A stretch of DNA of 64,000 nucleotides from Bradyrhizobium cytisi. Lineage in GTDB: Bacteria; Pseudomonadota; Alphaproteobacteria; Rhizobiales; Xanthobacteraceae. Both the position numbers and the translations under genes were made by a program. The notes beneath the pieces are model-generated. The model had not been told where the DNA came from. It ran no database searches and saw nothing but the letters and a program-made list of their open reading frames with translations. The stretch's first letter is position 1. Every line of letters starts with the position of its first letter. Location of the stretch: contig NZ_VSSR01000013.1 of the NCBI RefSeq assembly GCF_008123515.1, positions 62,001 through 126,000 on the forward strand. Reading direction: 5' to 3'. Of this stretch, positions 44,440-54,906 are shown piece by piece.

Positions 44440-45472
44440 CAACGGATCGACGCAGGCGAAGGCCGCCACGGCGAACGACCTTGCTGTCGCCCAGGCGACC
44501 AAGCGCCAGCGCATCAGGCTTCTGATCCGCGCGGCCGGCATGCTGCCGGTGCTGCTGCTGCTATGCGCCGGCTTTCATTATCTCTCCGACGGCCGTTTCT
44601 TCACCGGGCAGAATCTCGGCATCGTCCTGCAGCAGGCTGCCGTCAACACCGTGCTCGCCGCGGGCATGACCTTCGTCATCCTCACCGGCGGCATCGATCT
44701 CTCGGTCGGCTCGATCCTGGCGGCGTCGGCAATGGCCGGCCTGACGATGTCGAAACTGCCCGAGTTAGGTGCGCTGTGGCTGCCGGCCGCGGTTCTCACC
44801 GGTCTCGGCTTCGGCGTCGTCAACGGTGCGCTTATTGCGCTGTTGCGCCTGCCGCCCTTCATCGTCACGCTGGGCTCGCTCACCGCCGTGCGTGGCCTGG
44901 CGCGGCTGCTTGGCGCCGACACCACGGTGTTCAATCCATCCATTCCCTACGCCTTCATCGGCAACGGATCGCTGACGCTTGTGCCCGGCGTGGCGTCGAT
45001 CCCGTGGCTCTCGGTGATCGCTCTGCTCGTCATCCTGGTCTCGTGGCTGGTGCTGCGCCGGACCGTGCTCGGCGTGCATATCTACGCGGTGGGCGGCAAT
45101 GAGAGCGCGGCGCGGCTTGCCGGCATCAAGGTCTGGGCCGTCGTGATCTTCGTCTATGGCGTGTCGGGATTGCTGGCCGGGTTGGGCGGCGCCATGCAGG
45201 CGGCGCGGCTCTACGCGGCCAACGGTCTTCAGCTCGGCCAAAGCTACGAGCTCGACGCCATCACCGCGGTCATTCTCGGCGGCACGTCGTTCGTCGGTGG
45301 CATCGGCTCGATATGGGGGACGCTGGTCGGCGCGCTGATCATCGCCGTGCTCTCGAACGGCCTGATCCTCACGGGCGTCTCCGACATCTGGCAATATGTG
45401 ATCAAGGGTCTGGTGATCATCGGCGCCGTGGCGCTGGATCGCTATCGGCTGCAAGGCTCTGCCAGAACCTGA
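44432..45472 (+). CDS. Sugar ABC transporter permease (RbsC/XylH type)
   Basis: 346 aa with about ten hydrophobic helices; the family pattern is clear in [40 protein letters not shown] and [20 protein letters not shown]. It forms the membrane channel of the importer. The C-terminal codons lie in a tandem repeat array: the stop TGA is inside its first copy, and copies continue past the gene. Confidence 0.93.
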   Translation: MPDNGSTQAKAATANDLAVAQATKRQRIRLLIRAAGMLPVLLLLCAGFHYLSDGRFFTGQNLGIVLQQAAVNTVLAAGMTFVILTGGIDLSVGSILAASAMAGLTMSKLPELGALWLPAAVLTGLGFGVVNGALIALLRLPPFIVTLGSLTAVRGLARLLGADTTVFNPSIPYAFIGNGSLTLVPGVASIPWLSVIALLVILVSWLVLRRTVLGVHIYAVGGNESAARLAGIKVWAVVIFVYGVSGLLAGLGGAMQAARLYAANGLQLGQSYELDAITAVILGGTSFVGGIGSIWGTLVGALIIAVLSNGLILTGVSDIWQYVIKGLVIIGAVALDRYRLQGSART

Positions 45473-45554
45473 AAAGGCTCTGCCAGAACCTGAAAAGGCT
45501 CCGCCCGAACCTGAAAAGGCTCCGCCAGAACCTGAAGGCTCCGCCAGAACGTAA
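45453..45554 (+). repeat. 21-bp tandem repeat array at the end of the permease gene
   Basis: Units AAGGCTCTGCCAGAACCTGA+A at 45453, 45474, 45495 and 45516, with a last partial copy at 45537-45554. The first two are identical; the next two differ by one or two bases. The permease ends ...GSART in the first copy, and the last copy again encodes GSART plus a stop, so the array probably arose by duplication of the gene's last codons. It lies between the permease and the binding protein gene. Confidence 0.9.
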
Positions 45555-45634
45555 GGGATCGGGGCGCGATACGAGATTCCGCTACGGCAACTGGTCTGCC
45601 GTGCCGGATTAAGGACAGACCAGGGAGGAAGCCA

Positions 45635-46582
45635 ATGTTGAAGATGACCATGCTCGCCGGCGCCGCAATGGCGCTTGCCCTGACCACCGCGCCGTCCTCG
45701 GCCAAGGAGCTGAAGTCGATCGGCGTTTCGCTCGGTTCGATGGGTAATCCGTTCTTCGTCGCGCTGTCGAAGGGTGCCGAGTTCGAGGCCAAGAAGACCA
45801 ATCCCAATGTGAAGATCACCACCGTCGGGTTCGAATACGACCTCGGCAAGCAGGTCACCCAGATCGACAATTTCATCGCCGCCGGCGTCGACCTGATCCT
45901 GTTGAACCCCGGCGATCCCAAGGCGATCGGGCCGGCGATCAAGAAGGCGCAGGCGGCGGGTATCGTTGTCGTCGCCGTCGACACCGCGGCCGAAGGCGCC
46001 GATGCCACGGTGACCACGAACAACGTCCAGGCCGGTGAGATTTCTTGCCAGTACATCGTCGATAAGCTCGGTGCCAAAGGCGATGTCATCATCGAGAATG
46101 GGCCGCAGGTCTCCGCCGTCATTGACCGCGTCACCGGTTGCAAGAACGTGTTCGGTAAGAATCCCGGCATCAAGGTGCTGTCCAGCGACCAGGACGGCAA
46201 GGGCTCGCGCGAGGGGGGCCTGACGGTCGCGCAAGGTTATCTGACGCGCTTCCCCAAGATCGACGCCATCTTCGCCATCAACGACCCGCAGGCGATCGGC
46301 ACCGACCTTGCGGCGCGCCAGCAGAACCGCAGCGGCATCGTCATCACCGCGGTTGACGGCGCGCCGGATATCGAGGCCTCGCTGAAGGATCCCGCGTCGC
46401 CGCAGATCCAGGCGTCAGCGTCGCAGGATCCGTTCTTCATGGCGCGGCGCGCCGTGCAGATCGGCGTCGGCATTCTCAGTGGGCAGAAGCCGGCCTCGAC
46501 CGTCGAGCTGCTGCCGTCGAAGCTCGTGACCCGAGACAATATCGCGGAGTATAAGGGCTGGACCTCGGACCGGTCGCAGTAA
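45635..46582 (+). CDS. Periplasmic sugar-binding protein (RbsB-like)
   Basis: 315 aa with a signal peptide (MTMLAGAAMALALTTAPSSA). Type I periplasmic-binding fold: SIGVSLGSMGNPFFVALSKG, then QVTQIDNFIAAGVDLILLNP, VVAVDTAAEGADATVTTNN and IDAIFAINDPQAIGTDLAA. It catches the sugar for the ABC transporter encoded just upstream. A strong GGGAGGAAG ribosome binding site suggests that it is made in excess of the membrane parts, as usual. Confidence 0.93.
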   Translation: MLKMTMLAGAAMALALTTAPSSAKELKSIGVSLGSMGNPFFVALSKGAEFEAKKTNPNVKITTVGFEYDLGKQVTQIDNFIAAGVDLILLNPGDPKAIGPAIKKAQAAGIVVVAVDTAAEGADATVTTNNVQAGEISCQYIVDKLGAKGDVIIENGPQVSAVIDRVTGCKNVFGKNPGIKVLSSDQDGKGSREGGLTVAQGYLTRFPKIDAIFAINDPQAIGTDLAARQQNRSGIVITAVDGAPDIEASLKDPASPQIQASASQDPFFMARRAVQIGVGILSGQKPASTVELLPSKLVTRDNIAEYKGWTSDRSQ

Positions 46583-46756
46583 CATCCCGCAATTTTGCTG
46601 ATTGCGGCCCAATTCGAGAGGGGCGTCCCGGGAAACCGGCCCGGGCGCGCCTCTCGAGGTTGACCTTGGCGACCGATCTGTCAAAGAAGGGGGAGTTTTG
46701 ACGGTGGGGCGGCCGAATGGTAGCGCCCGCGGGCGCTATTGGGAGCAGTTAGGGAT

Positions 46757-47827
46757 ATGGCTGAGCGGGTCGCTCTCATCACCGGTGTGACCGGCCAGGA
46801 CGGCGCCTATCTTGCCGAACATCTGCTCTCGCTCGGTTATGTCGTGCACGGCATCAAGCGGCGCTCGTCCTCGTTCAATACCGCACGCGTCGACCATCTC
46901 TATCAGGATCCGCATGTCGGCAACGTGCCGTTCCTGATGCATTACGGCGACATGACGGATTCGACCAATCTGATCCGCCTGGTGCAGCAGATCCGGCCGA
47001 CCGAGATCTACAATCTCGCTGCCCAAAGCCATGTCGCCGTCAGCTTCGAGAGCCCCGAATACACCGCCAACGCCGACGCCATCGGCGTGCTGCGCCTGCT
47101 GGAGGCGATCCGCATCCTCGGCATGGAGAAGCAGACGCGGTTCTACCAGGCCTCGACCTCCGAGCTCTACGGCCTGGTGCAGGAGATTCCGCAGAAGGAG
47201 ACCACGCCGTTCTACCCGCGCTCGCCTTACGGCGTCGCCAAGCTCTATGGCTACTGGATCACGGTGAACTACCGTGAAGCCTACGGCATGTTTGCCTCGA
47301 ACGGTATCCTGTTCAACCATGAGAGCCCGATCCGCGGCGAGACCTTCGTGACCCGCAAGATCACCCGCGGCGTCGCCCGCATCGAGGTCGGGCTCGAGGA
47401 GACGCTCTATCTCGGCAATCTCTCGGCCAAGCGCGACTGGGGTCATGCCAGGGACTATGTCGAAGGCATGCACAAGATCCTGCAAGCCGACAAGCCCGAC
47501 GACTTCGTGCTCGCCACCGGCGAGGCGCACTCGGTGCGCGAGCTGGTCGAGCTGTCCTTCGCGCAGGTCGGCCGTCGCCTCGAGTGGCGCGGCGCAGGCG
47601 CCGACGAGACTGGCGTCGATGCCGGGAGCGGCAAGACGGTTGTGAAGATCGATCCGACCTATTTCCGTCCGACCGAGGTCGATCTGCTGATCGGTGATGC
47701 CAGCAAGGCGCGAAAAGTGCTCGGCTGGAAGCCGAATCGGACCTTTGCGCAGCTCGTCGAGGAGATGATGACGAGCGATCTGGCCGAGGCCAAACGGGAC
47801 ATCGCAAATGGCAAGCGCACCGTTTGA
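46757..47827 (+). CDS. gmd: GDP-mannose 4,6-dehydratase
   Basis: 356 aa from ATG 46757. Rossmann motif [20 protein letters not shown], then [34 protein letters not shown], and [16 protein letters not shown] with the catalytic Tyr-x-x-x-Lys. It converts GDP-D-mannose to GDP-4-keto-6-deoxymannose, the first step to GDP-L-fucose. Overlapped by 20 bp with fcl; both supply fucose for surface polysaccharide or glycan. Confidence 0.96.
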   Translation: MAERVALITGVTGQDGAYLAEHLLSLGYVVHGIKRRSSSFNTARVDHLYQDPHVGNVPFLMHYGDMTDSTNLIRLVQQIRPTEIYNLAAQSHVAVSFESPEYTANADAIGVLRLLEAIRILGMEKQTRFYQASTSELYGLVQEIPQKETTPFYPRSPYGVAKLYGYWITVNYREAYGMFASNGILFNHESPIRGETFVTRKITRGVARIEVGLEETLYLGNLSAKRDWGHARDYVEGMHKILQADKPDDFVLATGEAHSVRELVELSFAQVGRRLEWRGAGADETGVDAGSGKTVVKIDPTYFRPTEVDLLIGDASKARKVLGWKPNRTFAQLVEEMMTSDLAEAKRDIANGKRTV

Positions 47828-48764
47828 GCTGAAGGGCAAGAGCGTCTACGTCGCCGGCCATCGCGGTATGGTCGGTGCGGCGCTGGCGCGCCGGCTGGCG
47901 CGGGAGGACGTGAAGCTCGTCACGGTGGAGCGGCGCGATGTCGATCTCTGCAACCAGGCTGCCGTGTTCGACTGGTTCGCGCGGGTGCGGCCGCAGGTGG
48001 TGTTCCTCGCCGCGGCAAAAGTCGGCGGCATCTTCGCTAACAACACGCTGCGCGCCGAGTTCATCTACGACAACATTGCGATCGCCGCGAACGTGATCCA
48101 TGCCGCGCATCTGAACCGCGCCGAGAAGCTGATGTTCCTCGGCTCGTCCTGCATCTATCCAAAGCTCGCACCGCAGCCCTTGCGCGAGGACACCGTGCTG
48201 ACCGGCCCGCTGGAGCCGACCAACGAGCCTTACGCCATTGCCAAGATCGCCGGGATCAAGATGGCCGAGGCCTATCGCGGCCAGTATGGCAGCGACTTCA
48301 TCAGCGTGATGCCGACCAATCTCTACGGTCCCGGCGACAATTATCACCCCGAGCTGAGCCACGTCGTTGCCGCGCTGATCCGCCGCTTTCACGAGGCGAA
48401 ACTGTCGGGGGCGAAGAACGTGGTTGTCTGGGGCACCGGCACGCCGCGTCGCGAGTTCCTCTATGTCGACGATATGGCGGATGCTTGCGTGCATCTGATG
48501 AAGACCTATTCCGGGGCGGACCTGATCAACATCGGCACCGGCGAGGACATCGCCATCGCCGAATTCGCGCATGTCGTCGCCGAGATCGTCGGCTATCGCG
48601 GCGAAATCAGCTTCGACAGCTCCCGCCCTGATGGCACCCCGCGCAAGCTGCTCGACGTCAGCCGCCTCGACAAGCTCGGCTGGCGCGCGACGACGTCGCT
48701 TCACGATGGCTTGAAGAAAGCCTATGCGGCGTACCAAGCCGCCACGATCGTCCCCGCACAATAG
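47808..48764 (+). CDS. fcl: GDP-L-fucose synthase
   Basis: 318 aa. Motifs: [59 protein letters not shown] and [20 protein letters not shown] with Tyr-x-x-x-Lys. It epimerises and reduces GDP-4-keto-6-deoxymannose to GDP-L-fucose with NADPH. Starts inside the end of gmd, indicating translational coupling. Confidence 0.96.
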   Translation: MASAPFELKGKSVYVAGHRGMVGAALARRLAREDVKLVTVERRDVDLCNQAAVFDWFARVRPQVVFLAAAKVGGIFANNTLRAEFIYDNIAIAANVIHAAHLNRAEKLMFLGSSCIYPKLAPQPLREDTVLTGPLEPTNEPYAIAKIAGIKMAEAYRGQYGSDFISVMPTNLYGPGDNYHPELSHVVAALIRRFHEAKLSGAKNVVVWGTGTPRREFLYVDDMADACVHLMKTYSGADLINIGTGEDIAIAEFAHVVAEIVGYRGEISFDSSRPDGTPRKLLDVSRLDKLGWRATTSLHDGLKKAYAAYQAATIVPAQ

Positions 48765-48824
48765 TAGGAACCTTCGTTCCTCGCACGAGTTGGCCGGTCG
48801 GGTGGAAAACACACGAGGTCAACC

Positions 48825-49277
48825 GTGCAAGAAGCTGTGCGCGTGCGCTCGACCGCGCAAATCGCAGGCCATCCCATTCATCCGATGCTGGTGCCGATCC
48901 CCATCGCGTGCTTCATCGGCGCGCTGCTGACCGACATCGCCTATCTCATCTCGGCCGAGATCATGTGGGCGGATTTTTCCGCCTGGCTTCTGCTGGTCGG
49001 CGTCATCTTCGGCGTGCTGGCCGCGATCGCGGGCCTGACCGATTTCCTCGGCAATCGCCTGGTGCGCGCGCAGGCGCCGGCCTGGCCGCATCTGATCGGC
49101 AACGCCGTGGCGCTGATCCTCGCGATCACCAATGCGCTCATTCACACGCGTGACGCCTGGACCTCGGTCTGGCCACTCGGTCTCATTCTTTCGGTGCTTA
49201 CCGTGCTGATCCTGCCGGTGACGGGTTGGCTCGGCTGGGCCATGGTGTACCGCCACGGTGTGGGAGTTGCGCGATGA
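48825..49277 (+). CDS. DUF2231 integral membrane protein
   Basis: 150 aa from a GTG start. The family mark [20 protein letters not shown] is present, followed by four transmembrane segments ([57 protein letters not shown]). Function unknown. Its TGA overlaps the start of the sorbosone dehydrogenase gene by four bases (ATGA), a pairing that suggests a membrane partner for a periplasmic dehydrogenase. Confidence 0.85.
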   Translation: MQEAVRVRSTAQIAGHPIHPMLVPIPIACFIGALLTDIAYLISAEIMWADFSAWLLLVGVIFGVLAAIAGLTDFLGNRLVRAQAPAWPHLIGNAVALILAITNALIHTRDAWTSVWPLGLILSVLTVLILPVTGWLGWAMVYRHGVGVAR

Positions 49278-50611
49278 AGTCTCCCCTTGCGCGGGCGCTG
49301 CTATGCGCTTCGCTTCTTGGTCTCCTCGCCGGCTGTGATGACGGCAGCGGCGATCCCAAGGCGCAGATCGGCGCCAATCCGAAGCTGCCCGACATCCGGC
49401 AATATTTGCTACCGCCGGTGCACATCGCCCGCATTGTCGGCTGGAAGAAGGACGAGACGCCGACGGTCGCGCAGGGTCTGCAGGCCAAGGCGTTCGCCAC
49501 CGGCCTGCAGCATCCACGCTCGCTCTATGTTCTCCCCAACGGCGACGTGCTGGTGGTGGAATCCAAGGCGCCGAGGGCCGCCGCGATCAAGCGGCCCAAG
49601 GAGATCGTGATGGGCTTCATCGAGTCCTGGGCGACCTCGGGCGGCGATACCGGCGAGAGCAACCGCATCACGCTGTTGCGCGACACCAACGGCGACGGCG
49701 TCCCCGACACGCAGAGCGTCTTCCTCGACCATCTCAACTCGCCGTTCGGCGTCGCGCTGGTCGGCAACGATCTGTATGTCGCCAACACCGACGCGATCGT
49801 GAAATACCCCTACACCGAAGGCGATACCAGGATCACCGCGCCGGGTACGGTGCTGACGCCGCTGCCGGGCGGGCCGATCGACCATCACTGGACCAAGAGC
49901 CTCGTCGCAAGCCCCGATGGTTCAAAGCTCTATGCCGGCGTCGGCTCCAACAGCAACATCACCGAGAACGGGATGGAGGCCGAGCACAATCGCGCCGACA
50001 TTCTCGAGGTCGATCGCGCCAGCGGTCGCTGGCGTATCTTTGCCAGCGGCTTGCGCAATCCGAACGGCCTCAGCTTCGAGCCGCAGACCGGTGCGCTGTG
50101 GACGGTGGTGAACGAGCGCGACGAGATCGGCCCGGATCTCGTGCCCGACTACATGACCTCGGTGAAGGACGGAGCCTTCTATGGCTGGCCCTACAGCTAT
50201 TACGGCCAGCACGTCGATCCCCGGGTCAAGCCGCAGCGGCCGGACCTCGTCGCCAAGGCGATCGTGCCTGACTATGCGCTAAGCTCGCATGTCGCGCCGC
50301 TCGGGCTCGCGTTCTCGACCGGCAGCAGCCTGCCGAGTGATTATCGCAATGGCGCCTTCGTCGGCGAGCACGGCAGCTGGAACCGGCAGGTGCTCAACGG
50401 CTACAAGGTCGTGTACGTGCCGTTCGCGGACGGCAAGCCGAGCGGGCCCGCACAGGACGTCGTCACGGGATTCCTCAACAGCGACAACCAGGCACGCGGC
50501 CGTCCCGTCGGCGTCGCCATCGACAAGACCGGCGCGCTGCTGGTCGCCGATGACAGCGGCAACACGGTGTGGCGGGTGACGGCCGCGCATCCGCAGGTCA
50601 CGCAGCGATAG
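49274..50611 (+). CDS. PQQ-type sugar (L-sorbosone) dehydrogenase-like lipoprotein
   Basis: 445 aa from ATG 49274, which overlaps the preceding stop. The lipobox in [17 protein letters not shown] makes Cys the likely lipidated residue, so it is periplasmic and membrane-anchored. The beta-propeller follows: [79 protein letters not shown] and [19 protein letters not shown], typical of the sorbosone dehydrogenase/sGDH group. It probably oxidises an aldose using PQQ. Confidence 0.88.
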   Translation: MKSPLARALLCASLLGLLAGCDDGSGDPKAQIGANPKLPDIRQYLLPPVHIARIVGWKKDETPTVAQGLQAKAFATGLQHPRSLYVLPNGDVLVVESKAPRAAAIKRPKEIVMGFIESWATSGGDTGESNRITLLRDTNGDGVPDTQSVFLDHLNSPFGVALVGNDLYVANTDAIVKYPYTEGDTRITAPGTVLTPLPGGPIDHHWTKSLVASPDGSKLYAGVGSNSNITENGMEAEHNRADILEVDRASGRWRIFASGLRNPNGLSFEPQTGALWTVVNERDEIGPDLVPDYMTSVKDGAFYGWPYSYYGQHVDPRVKPQRPDLVAKAIVPDYALSSHVAPLGLAFSTGSSLPSDYRNGAFVGEHGSWNRQVLNGYKVVYVPFADGKPSGPAQDVVTGFLNSDNQARGRPVGVAIDKTGALLVADDSGNTVWRVTAAHPQVTQR

Positions 50612-50621
50612 GAGTTGGACG

Positions 50622-50825
50622 ATGGGCCTTGCTCAATACGCGATCGTGCCAGTGCAGGACGAGTGGGGCGTGCTGCATGATGGCGACGTGAAGAGCAGAT
50701 ACGCCACCAAGGAAGCTGCGTTCGAGTCAGCGGTCGCCGCAGCATCCCTGGCGCTGCGCGAGGGGCACGAGGTTCACGTCAGCGTCCCCGGCCGCGAGGC
50801 GGGAGAGACCGCGCTGGGAAGCTAG
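50622..50825 (+). CDS. Small conserved-looking protein of unknown function
   Basis: 67 aa with an AGGAG ribosome binding site 7 nt upstream and only 10 bp after the dehydrogenase stop, so it is in the same operon. The sequence YAIVPVQDEWGVLHDGDVKS, then YATKEAAFESAVAAASLALR, resembles DUF2188-like small proteins (one sheet and a helix). Function unknown. Confidence 0.7.
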   Translation: MGLAQYAIVPVQDEWGVLHDGDVKSRYATKEAAFESAVAAASLALREGHEVHVSVPGREAGETALGS

Positions 50826-51064
50826 CTTCTTCACGACCAGCCGCCCGCGCCGCGGTCAGGGTCCGCGCGAAATAACATCAGGTTAGGTTTATCGCATAAC
50901 TGGGTAATTGTGTTAGCCCGGCGAAAGCCTATTGTCGTGCCAATCAAACACCTATCGGCAGTGACAAACGCTTGCGGAGATCCGCACAGCGCGCGGAGAG
51001 TGCTGCCCAATTTCTCCAAGAAGCCCGCCAAGGGACCCAGAAACCAATGTGGAGGAATTTTGAT

Positions 51065-52453
51065 ATGACCGCGATCCATCAGATGAGTCAGTCCAGGAAG
51101 GCCGCTGCCAGCGGCTGGATCGGGTCGGCTCTCGAATATTATGACTTCTTCATCTACGCGACCGCCGCGTCGCTGATCTTCCCGCAAATCTTCTTCCCGT
51201 CGGAAAATCCCACCGTCGCCATCGTCGCATCGCTTGCGACCTATGGCGTCGGCTATGTGGCCCGGCCGATCGGCGCCTTCGTGCTCGGACATTGGGGCGA
51301 CACTCATGGCCGCAAGACCGTTCTCATCGTTTGCATGTTTCTGATGGGCATCTCGACCATGGCGGTCGGGATCCTGCCGACCTATCAGCAGGTCGGCATC
51401 CTCGCGCCGGTCCTGCTCGTCATCCTGCGTCTCATCCAGGGATTTGCCGTTGCCGGCGAAATCTCCGGCGCGAGCTCGATGATCCTGGAGCACGCGCCGT
51501 TCGGTCGGCGCGGCTTCTATGCAAGCTTCGCCCTTCAGGGCGTGCAGGCCGGACAGATTCTCGCAGCCGCGGTCTTCCTGCCGCTGGCGGCCTACATGCC
51601 GAACGAGGCCTTCAACAGCTGGGGCTGGCGGATTCCCTTCCTGCTCAGCTTCTTCGTCATCGTTGCCGGCTATATCATCCGTCGCGAAGTCGACGAGACC
51701 CCCGCCTTTGCCCGCGAGGGCGAGCGCGGAGAAACGCCGCGGGCGCCCATTGTCCAAGCCATCAAGCTGAGCTGGCGCGATATGCTCAGGGTCATCTGCA
51801 TGGCGCTGATGAACGTCATTCCCGTCGTTGCGACCATTTTCGGTGCAGCCTACGCGGTACAGCCGGCCTACGGCATCGGCTTTGCCAAGGACGTCTATCT
51901 CTGGATCCCGGTGCTCGGAAACATGCTGGCCGTGTTCGTCATTCCCTTCGTCGGCAATCTCTCCGACAAGGTCGGCCGCAAGCCTCCGATCGTCCTCGGC
52001 GCGCTGCTCTCCGGTCTGCTCGCGTTTGGCTATCTCTATGCCATCAGCATCAAGAACGTGCCGCTCGCGATCCTGCTGTCGCTGTTGATGTGGGGCGTCG
52101 TCTATCAAGGCTACAACGCGATCTTCCCCAGCTTCTACCCGGAGCTGTTTCCGACCCGCACCCGTGTGTCGGCCATGGCGATCTCGCAGAACATCGGAAC
52201 GACCATCACGGCGTTGCTTCCGGCCCTATTTGCGACCGTGGCGCCTCCCGGCTCTGCCAACATTCCCTTGACGGTCGGGGCGATCGCCTTCGGCATCACG
52301 GTCATCGCGGCGCTGGCGGCCATCACGGCCCGTGAGACCTATCGGGTCAGTATCGACGATCTCGGCAATCCCGAGGCCGTTCCGATGGCACGGGCTGACT
52401 ATGAGCGACAGCGCGCGGAGGCGGCGAGCGGTGCGGCCGCAATTCCGACCTGA
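51065..52453 (+). CDS. MFS transporter, metabolite:H+ symporter (ShiA/ProP-like) family
   Basis: 462 aa from ATG 51065, fixed by GGAGGA 8 nt upstream. Twelve hydrophobic segments; the MHS marks are SGWIGSALEYYDFFIYATAA, GHWGDTHGRKTVLIVCMFLM and LRLIQGFAVAGEISGASSMI. Substrates in the family include dicarboxylates, shikimate and osmolytes; it cannot be specified. Upstream lies a 240-bp gap with no other gene. Confidence 0.93.
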   Translation: MTAIHQMSQSRKAAASGWIGSALEYYDFFIYATAASLIFPQIFFPSENPTVAIVASLATYGVGYVARPIGAFVLGHWGDTHGRKTVLIVCMFLMGISTMAVGILPTYQQVGILAPVLLVILRLIQGFAVAGEISGASSMILEHAPFGRRGFYASFALQGVQAGQILAAAVFLPLAAYMPNEAFNSWGWRIPFLLSFFVIVAGYIIRREVDETPAFAREGERGETPRAPIVQAIKLSWRDMLRVICMALMNVIPVVATIFGAAYAVQPAYGIGFAKDVYLWIPVLGNMLAVFVIPFVGNLSDKVGRKPPIVLGALLSGLLAFGYLYAISIKNVPLAILLSLLMWGVVYQGYNAIFPSFYPELFPTRTRVSAMAISQNIGTTITALLPALFATVAPPGSANIPLTVGAIAFGITVIAALAAITARETYRVSIDDLGNPEAVPMARADYERQRAEAASGAAAIPT

Positions 52454-52575
52454 TAGGAACGAGTGAACGCAATGCCGCTGCAATCAATCGTGCTTGCAGC
52501 GGCAGGGCTTCACGCCTTATGTGACTCCTTATTCGAACTTTGTGCGCGCGAGCGCGATCATCATGAGGTCAAGGG

Positions 52576-53403
52576 ATGAACCCCGTCGTCGTTGCTGTCG
52601 CTATCACCGGCTCCGTTCCGCGCAAGAAGGACAATCCGGCGGTGCCCATCCTGCCTTCCGAACAGATCGAGTCGACGCAACAAGCCTTCGAAGCCGGCGC
52701 CACGCTTGCCCATATCCATGTGCGAAACGATGACGAGACGCCGTCCTCTGATCCCCAGCGCTTTGCCCTGGTGCAGGAAGGGATCAGGAAGCATTGTCCG
52801 GGGATGATCGTGCAGTTCTCGACCGGCGGGCGGGGCCGCGATCCCTCGGCGCGTGGATCATCGCTCTATCTGAAGCCGGACATGGCCTCGCTCTCCACGG
52901 GGTCGGTGAACTTTCCGACGATTGTCTACGAGAACAGCGCCGCCCTGGTCGAGACGCTTGCGACCGGCATGAAGGCAGCTGGCATCCGCCCGGAAATCGA
53001 GATCTTCGATCTGTCGCATCTGCATGGCGCCCGACGCCTGATCGAGGCAGGGTTGATCGACCCGCGTCCGCACGTGCAATTCGTCATGGGCGTCAAGAAC
53101 GCGATGCCCGCCGACGAGCATGTCCTCGACATCCTGCTGGCAGAGCTCAGGCGGCTGATCCCGAAAGCCACATGGACCGCGGCCGGGATCGGGCGCCATC
53201 AAGCCGAGGTCATGGACTGGGCGCTGGCGCGCGGCGCCGACGCGGTTCGCACCGGGCTCGAGGACAATATCAGGATCGACAGGACGCGGCTGGCCGCCAG
53301 CAACGCGGAGCTCGTGACTATCGCCGCCGAGGCTGTCACGCGCCACGGCCGGCGCATCGCGACGGCAGCCGAGGCGCGATCCCTGCTCGGGATCGCGGGG
53401 TAG
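52576..53403 (+). CDS. Beta-keto acid cleavage enzyme (BKACE, DUF849)
   Basis: 275 aa. BKACE hallmarks: VAITGSVPRKKDNPAVPILP, EAGATLAHIHVRNDD with His-x-His zinc ligands (HIHVR), and VRTGLEDNIRI near the end. The family splits beta-keto acids with acetyl-CoA into acetoacetate and a CoA ester. The MFS gene before it and the CoA transferase after it suggest uptake and breakdown of a keto or carnitine-like acid; that link is inference. Confidence 0.92.
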   Translation: MNPVVVAVAITGSVPRKKDNPAVPILPSEQIESTQQAFEAGATLAHIHVRNDDETPSSDPQRFALVQEGIRKHCPGMIVQFSTGGRGRDPSARGSSLYLKPDMASLSTGSVNFPTIVYENSAALVETLATGMKAAGIRPEIEIFDLSHLHGARRLIEAGLIDPRPHVQFVMGVKNAMPADEHVLDILLAELRRLIPKATWTAAGIGRHQAEVMDWALARGADAVRTGLEDNIRIDRTRLAASNAELVTIAAEAVTRHGRRIATAAEARSLLGIAG

Positions 53404-53537
53404 GGAGGACCGTTCTCCACCTGACATGCTTCCGGGTGCCTTCTGCCATTCGGCGGCCAGCGTTTCCGTGCGCTGAGTCTCCGGGTAAGACAGACTGACA
53501 GGCGTGATCGGCGCCTGCCGGGCAGGCGACGGGTGGA

Positions 53538-54725
53538 ATGCGGTTCTTGAAATCTGACGGCAGGCTCATCGGGGTCCTACTGGTGCTTGCAATCACCCAG
53601 CTCATTGGATGGGGCACGATCGGCCTTCCGGCCGTGGTCGGCCGCGACCTCGGGGCCGACCTCGGCCTGAGCCTGCCGGCGGTGTTTGCGGGCAGCTCGG
53701 TCCTTTATGTCACCATGGGCCTGTGCGCGCCCTGGCTCGCCAAGGCCTTTGCGCGGCACGGTGCGCGCAAGGTCATGATGGTGGGCACTGTTGTCTCCGT
53801 GCCGGGCTACATCGTCCTCTTCTTCGCGCGTGAGCCGATGCTCTATTTCGCCGGCTGGGTCATTCTTGGCATGGGCGGCAGCGCCACGTTGTCGACCGGC
53901 GCGTATATCATGCTGAACGAGGTCGCCGGACGGGGCGCCAAGAATGCCATCGGCGGGCTGATGCTGGTGACGGGTCTCTCCAGCAGCATCTTCTGGCCGA
54001 CCACGTCGTTCCTCAGCGCTTGGCTCGGCTGGCGCGGGACCTGTCTCGTCTATGCGGCGATGATGCTCGCCATCAACCTTCCGCTCTATGCGTTTCTCGC
54101 GCCGCGCTGGAAAATTGCGACTGACCATGGTGGCGAGGCCGTCAAGGCTGCGCCGCCGCCTGCGATTCCAAGAAGCACCTTCGGCCTCGTCGTCTGCGTG
54201 ATCACGATGAATGCCTTCGTCAATTTCGGCATCGGTGCCATCCTGATCGAGCTGTTGCGGGCGGAAGGCCTTGCGCCGGCGCAGGCGCTCGCATTCGGCT
54301 CCATGCTGGGCGTGATCCAGGTCAGCGCCCGCGGTCTCGACTTCCTCGGCGGTGGCCGGTGGGACGGAATCACCACCGGGTTGGTCGCCGGCACCGCGCT
54401 TCCCGTTGCCATGGTGCTGCTGATGCTGAGCGAGGGTGCGACCTGGGCGGTCGCGAGCTTCATCCTGCTTTACGGTGCCGGCAGCGGCGCAATGGCGGTG
54501 GCGCGGGCGACGATCCCGCTCGTGTTCTATGACCAGGCCGAGTTCGCCAAGGCGATGTCGATGATCGCGCTGCCGCTCAATCTGGCCTCCGCGATCTCGC
54601 CGCCGCTTCTGGCTGGCCTGCTTACCCAGTTCGGCAGCCGCGGCGCGCTTGGGCTCACCTTGGCCTTGATCCTGATTCTACTGGGCCGGCGTCGTCCGCA
54701 GTTGGCTGCGGTAGCCGCGACCTGA
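53538..54725 (+). CDS. MFS transporter
   Basis: 395 aa with about twelve transmembrane helices (VLLVLAITQLIGWGTIGLPA, ARKVMMVGTVVSVPGYIVLF, GLMLVTGLSSSIFWPTTSFL). The loop GLCAPWLAKAFARHGARKVM resembles the conserved DRxGRR-type loop of the superfamily in a divergent form. Substrate unknown. It stands between the BKACE and CoA transferase genes in the same direction, so a shared catabolic role is possible. Confidence 0.9.
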   Translation: MRFLKSDGRLIGVLLVLAITQLIGWGTIGLPAVVGRDLGADLGLSLPAVFAGSSVLYVTMGLCAPWLAKAFARHGARKVMMVGTVVSVPGYIVLFFAREPMLYFAGWVILGMGGSATLSTGAYIMLNEVAGRGAKNAIGGLMLVTGLSSSIFWPTTSFLSAWLGWRGTCLVYAAMMLAINLPLYAFLAPRWKIATDHGGEAVKAAPPPAIPRSTFGLVVCVITMNAFVNFGIGAILIELLRAEGLAPAQALAFGSMLGVIQVSARGLDFLGGGRWDGITTGLVAGTALPVAMVLLMLSEGATWAVASFILLYGAGSGAMAVARATIPLVFYDQAEFAKAMSMIALPLNLASAISPPLLAGLLTQFGSRGALGLTLALILILLGRRRPQLAAVAAT

Positions 54726-54906
54726 GGTCGACCGGATAATATTCGCAACGCGGAATTGGGCGTCGCAGGCTACTTCCGCTGCGGGGCGGGGGATGGCCGT
54801 ATGCCCAGCGCGCAGTGCTCGGGGCCGCAAAAATGGTGTATCCGCAGGGAGCACGGTCCGCGATCTCGCCGCCGCGCCAAAATCCAGTTCCCCGGAGGAA
54901 ATCGAC

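Noticed and set aside
45442..46234. Minus-strand frames encoding [17 protein letters not shown] repeats
   Set aside because: The repeat peptide is only the reverse reading of the 21-bp DNA array and the antisense of the binding-protein gene.
46736..48812. Long minus-strand frames opposite gmd and fcl
   Set aside because: Antisense shadows of two well-supported enzyme genes.
50831..52108. A 425-codon minus-strand frame opposite the MFS transporter
   Set aside because: Antisense shadow; Asp/Arg/His-rich composition typical of reverse-read membrane protein genes.
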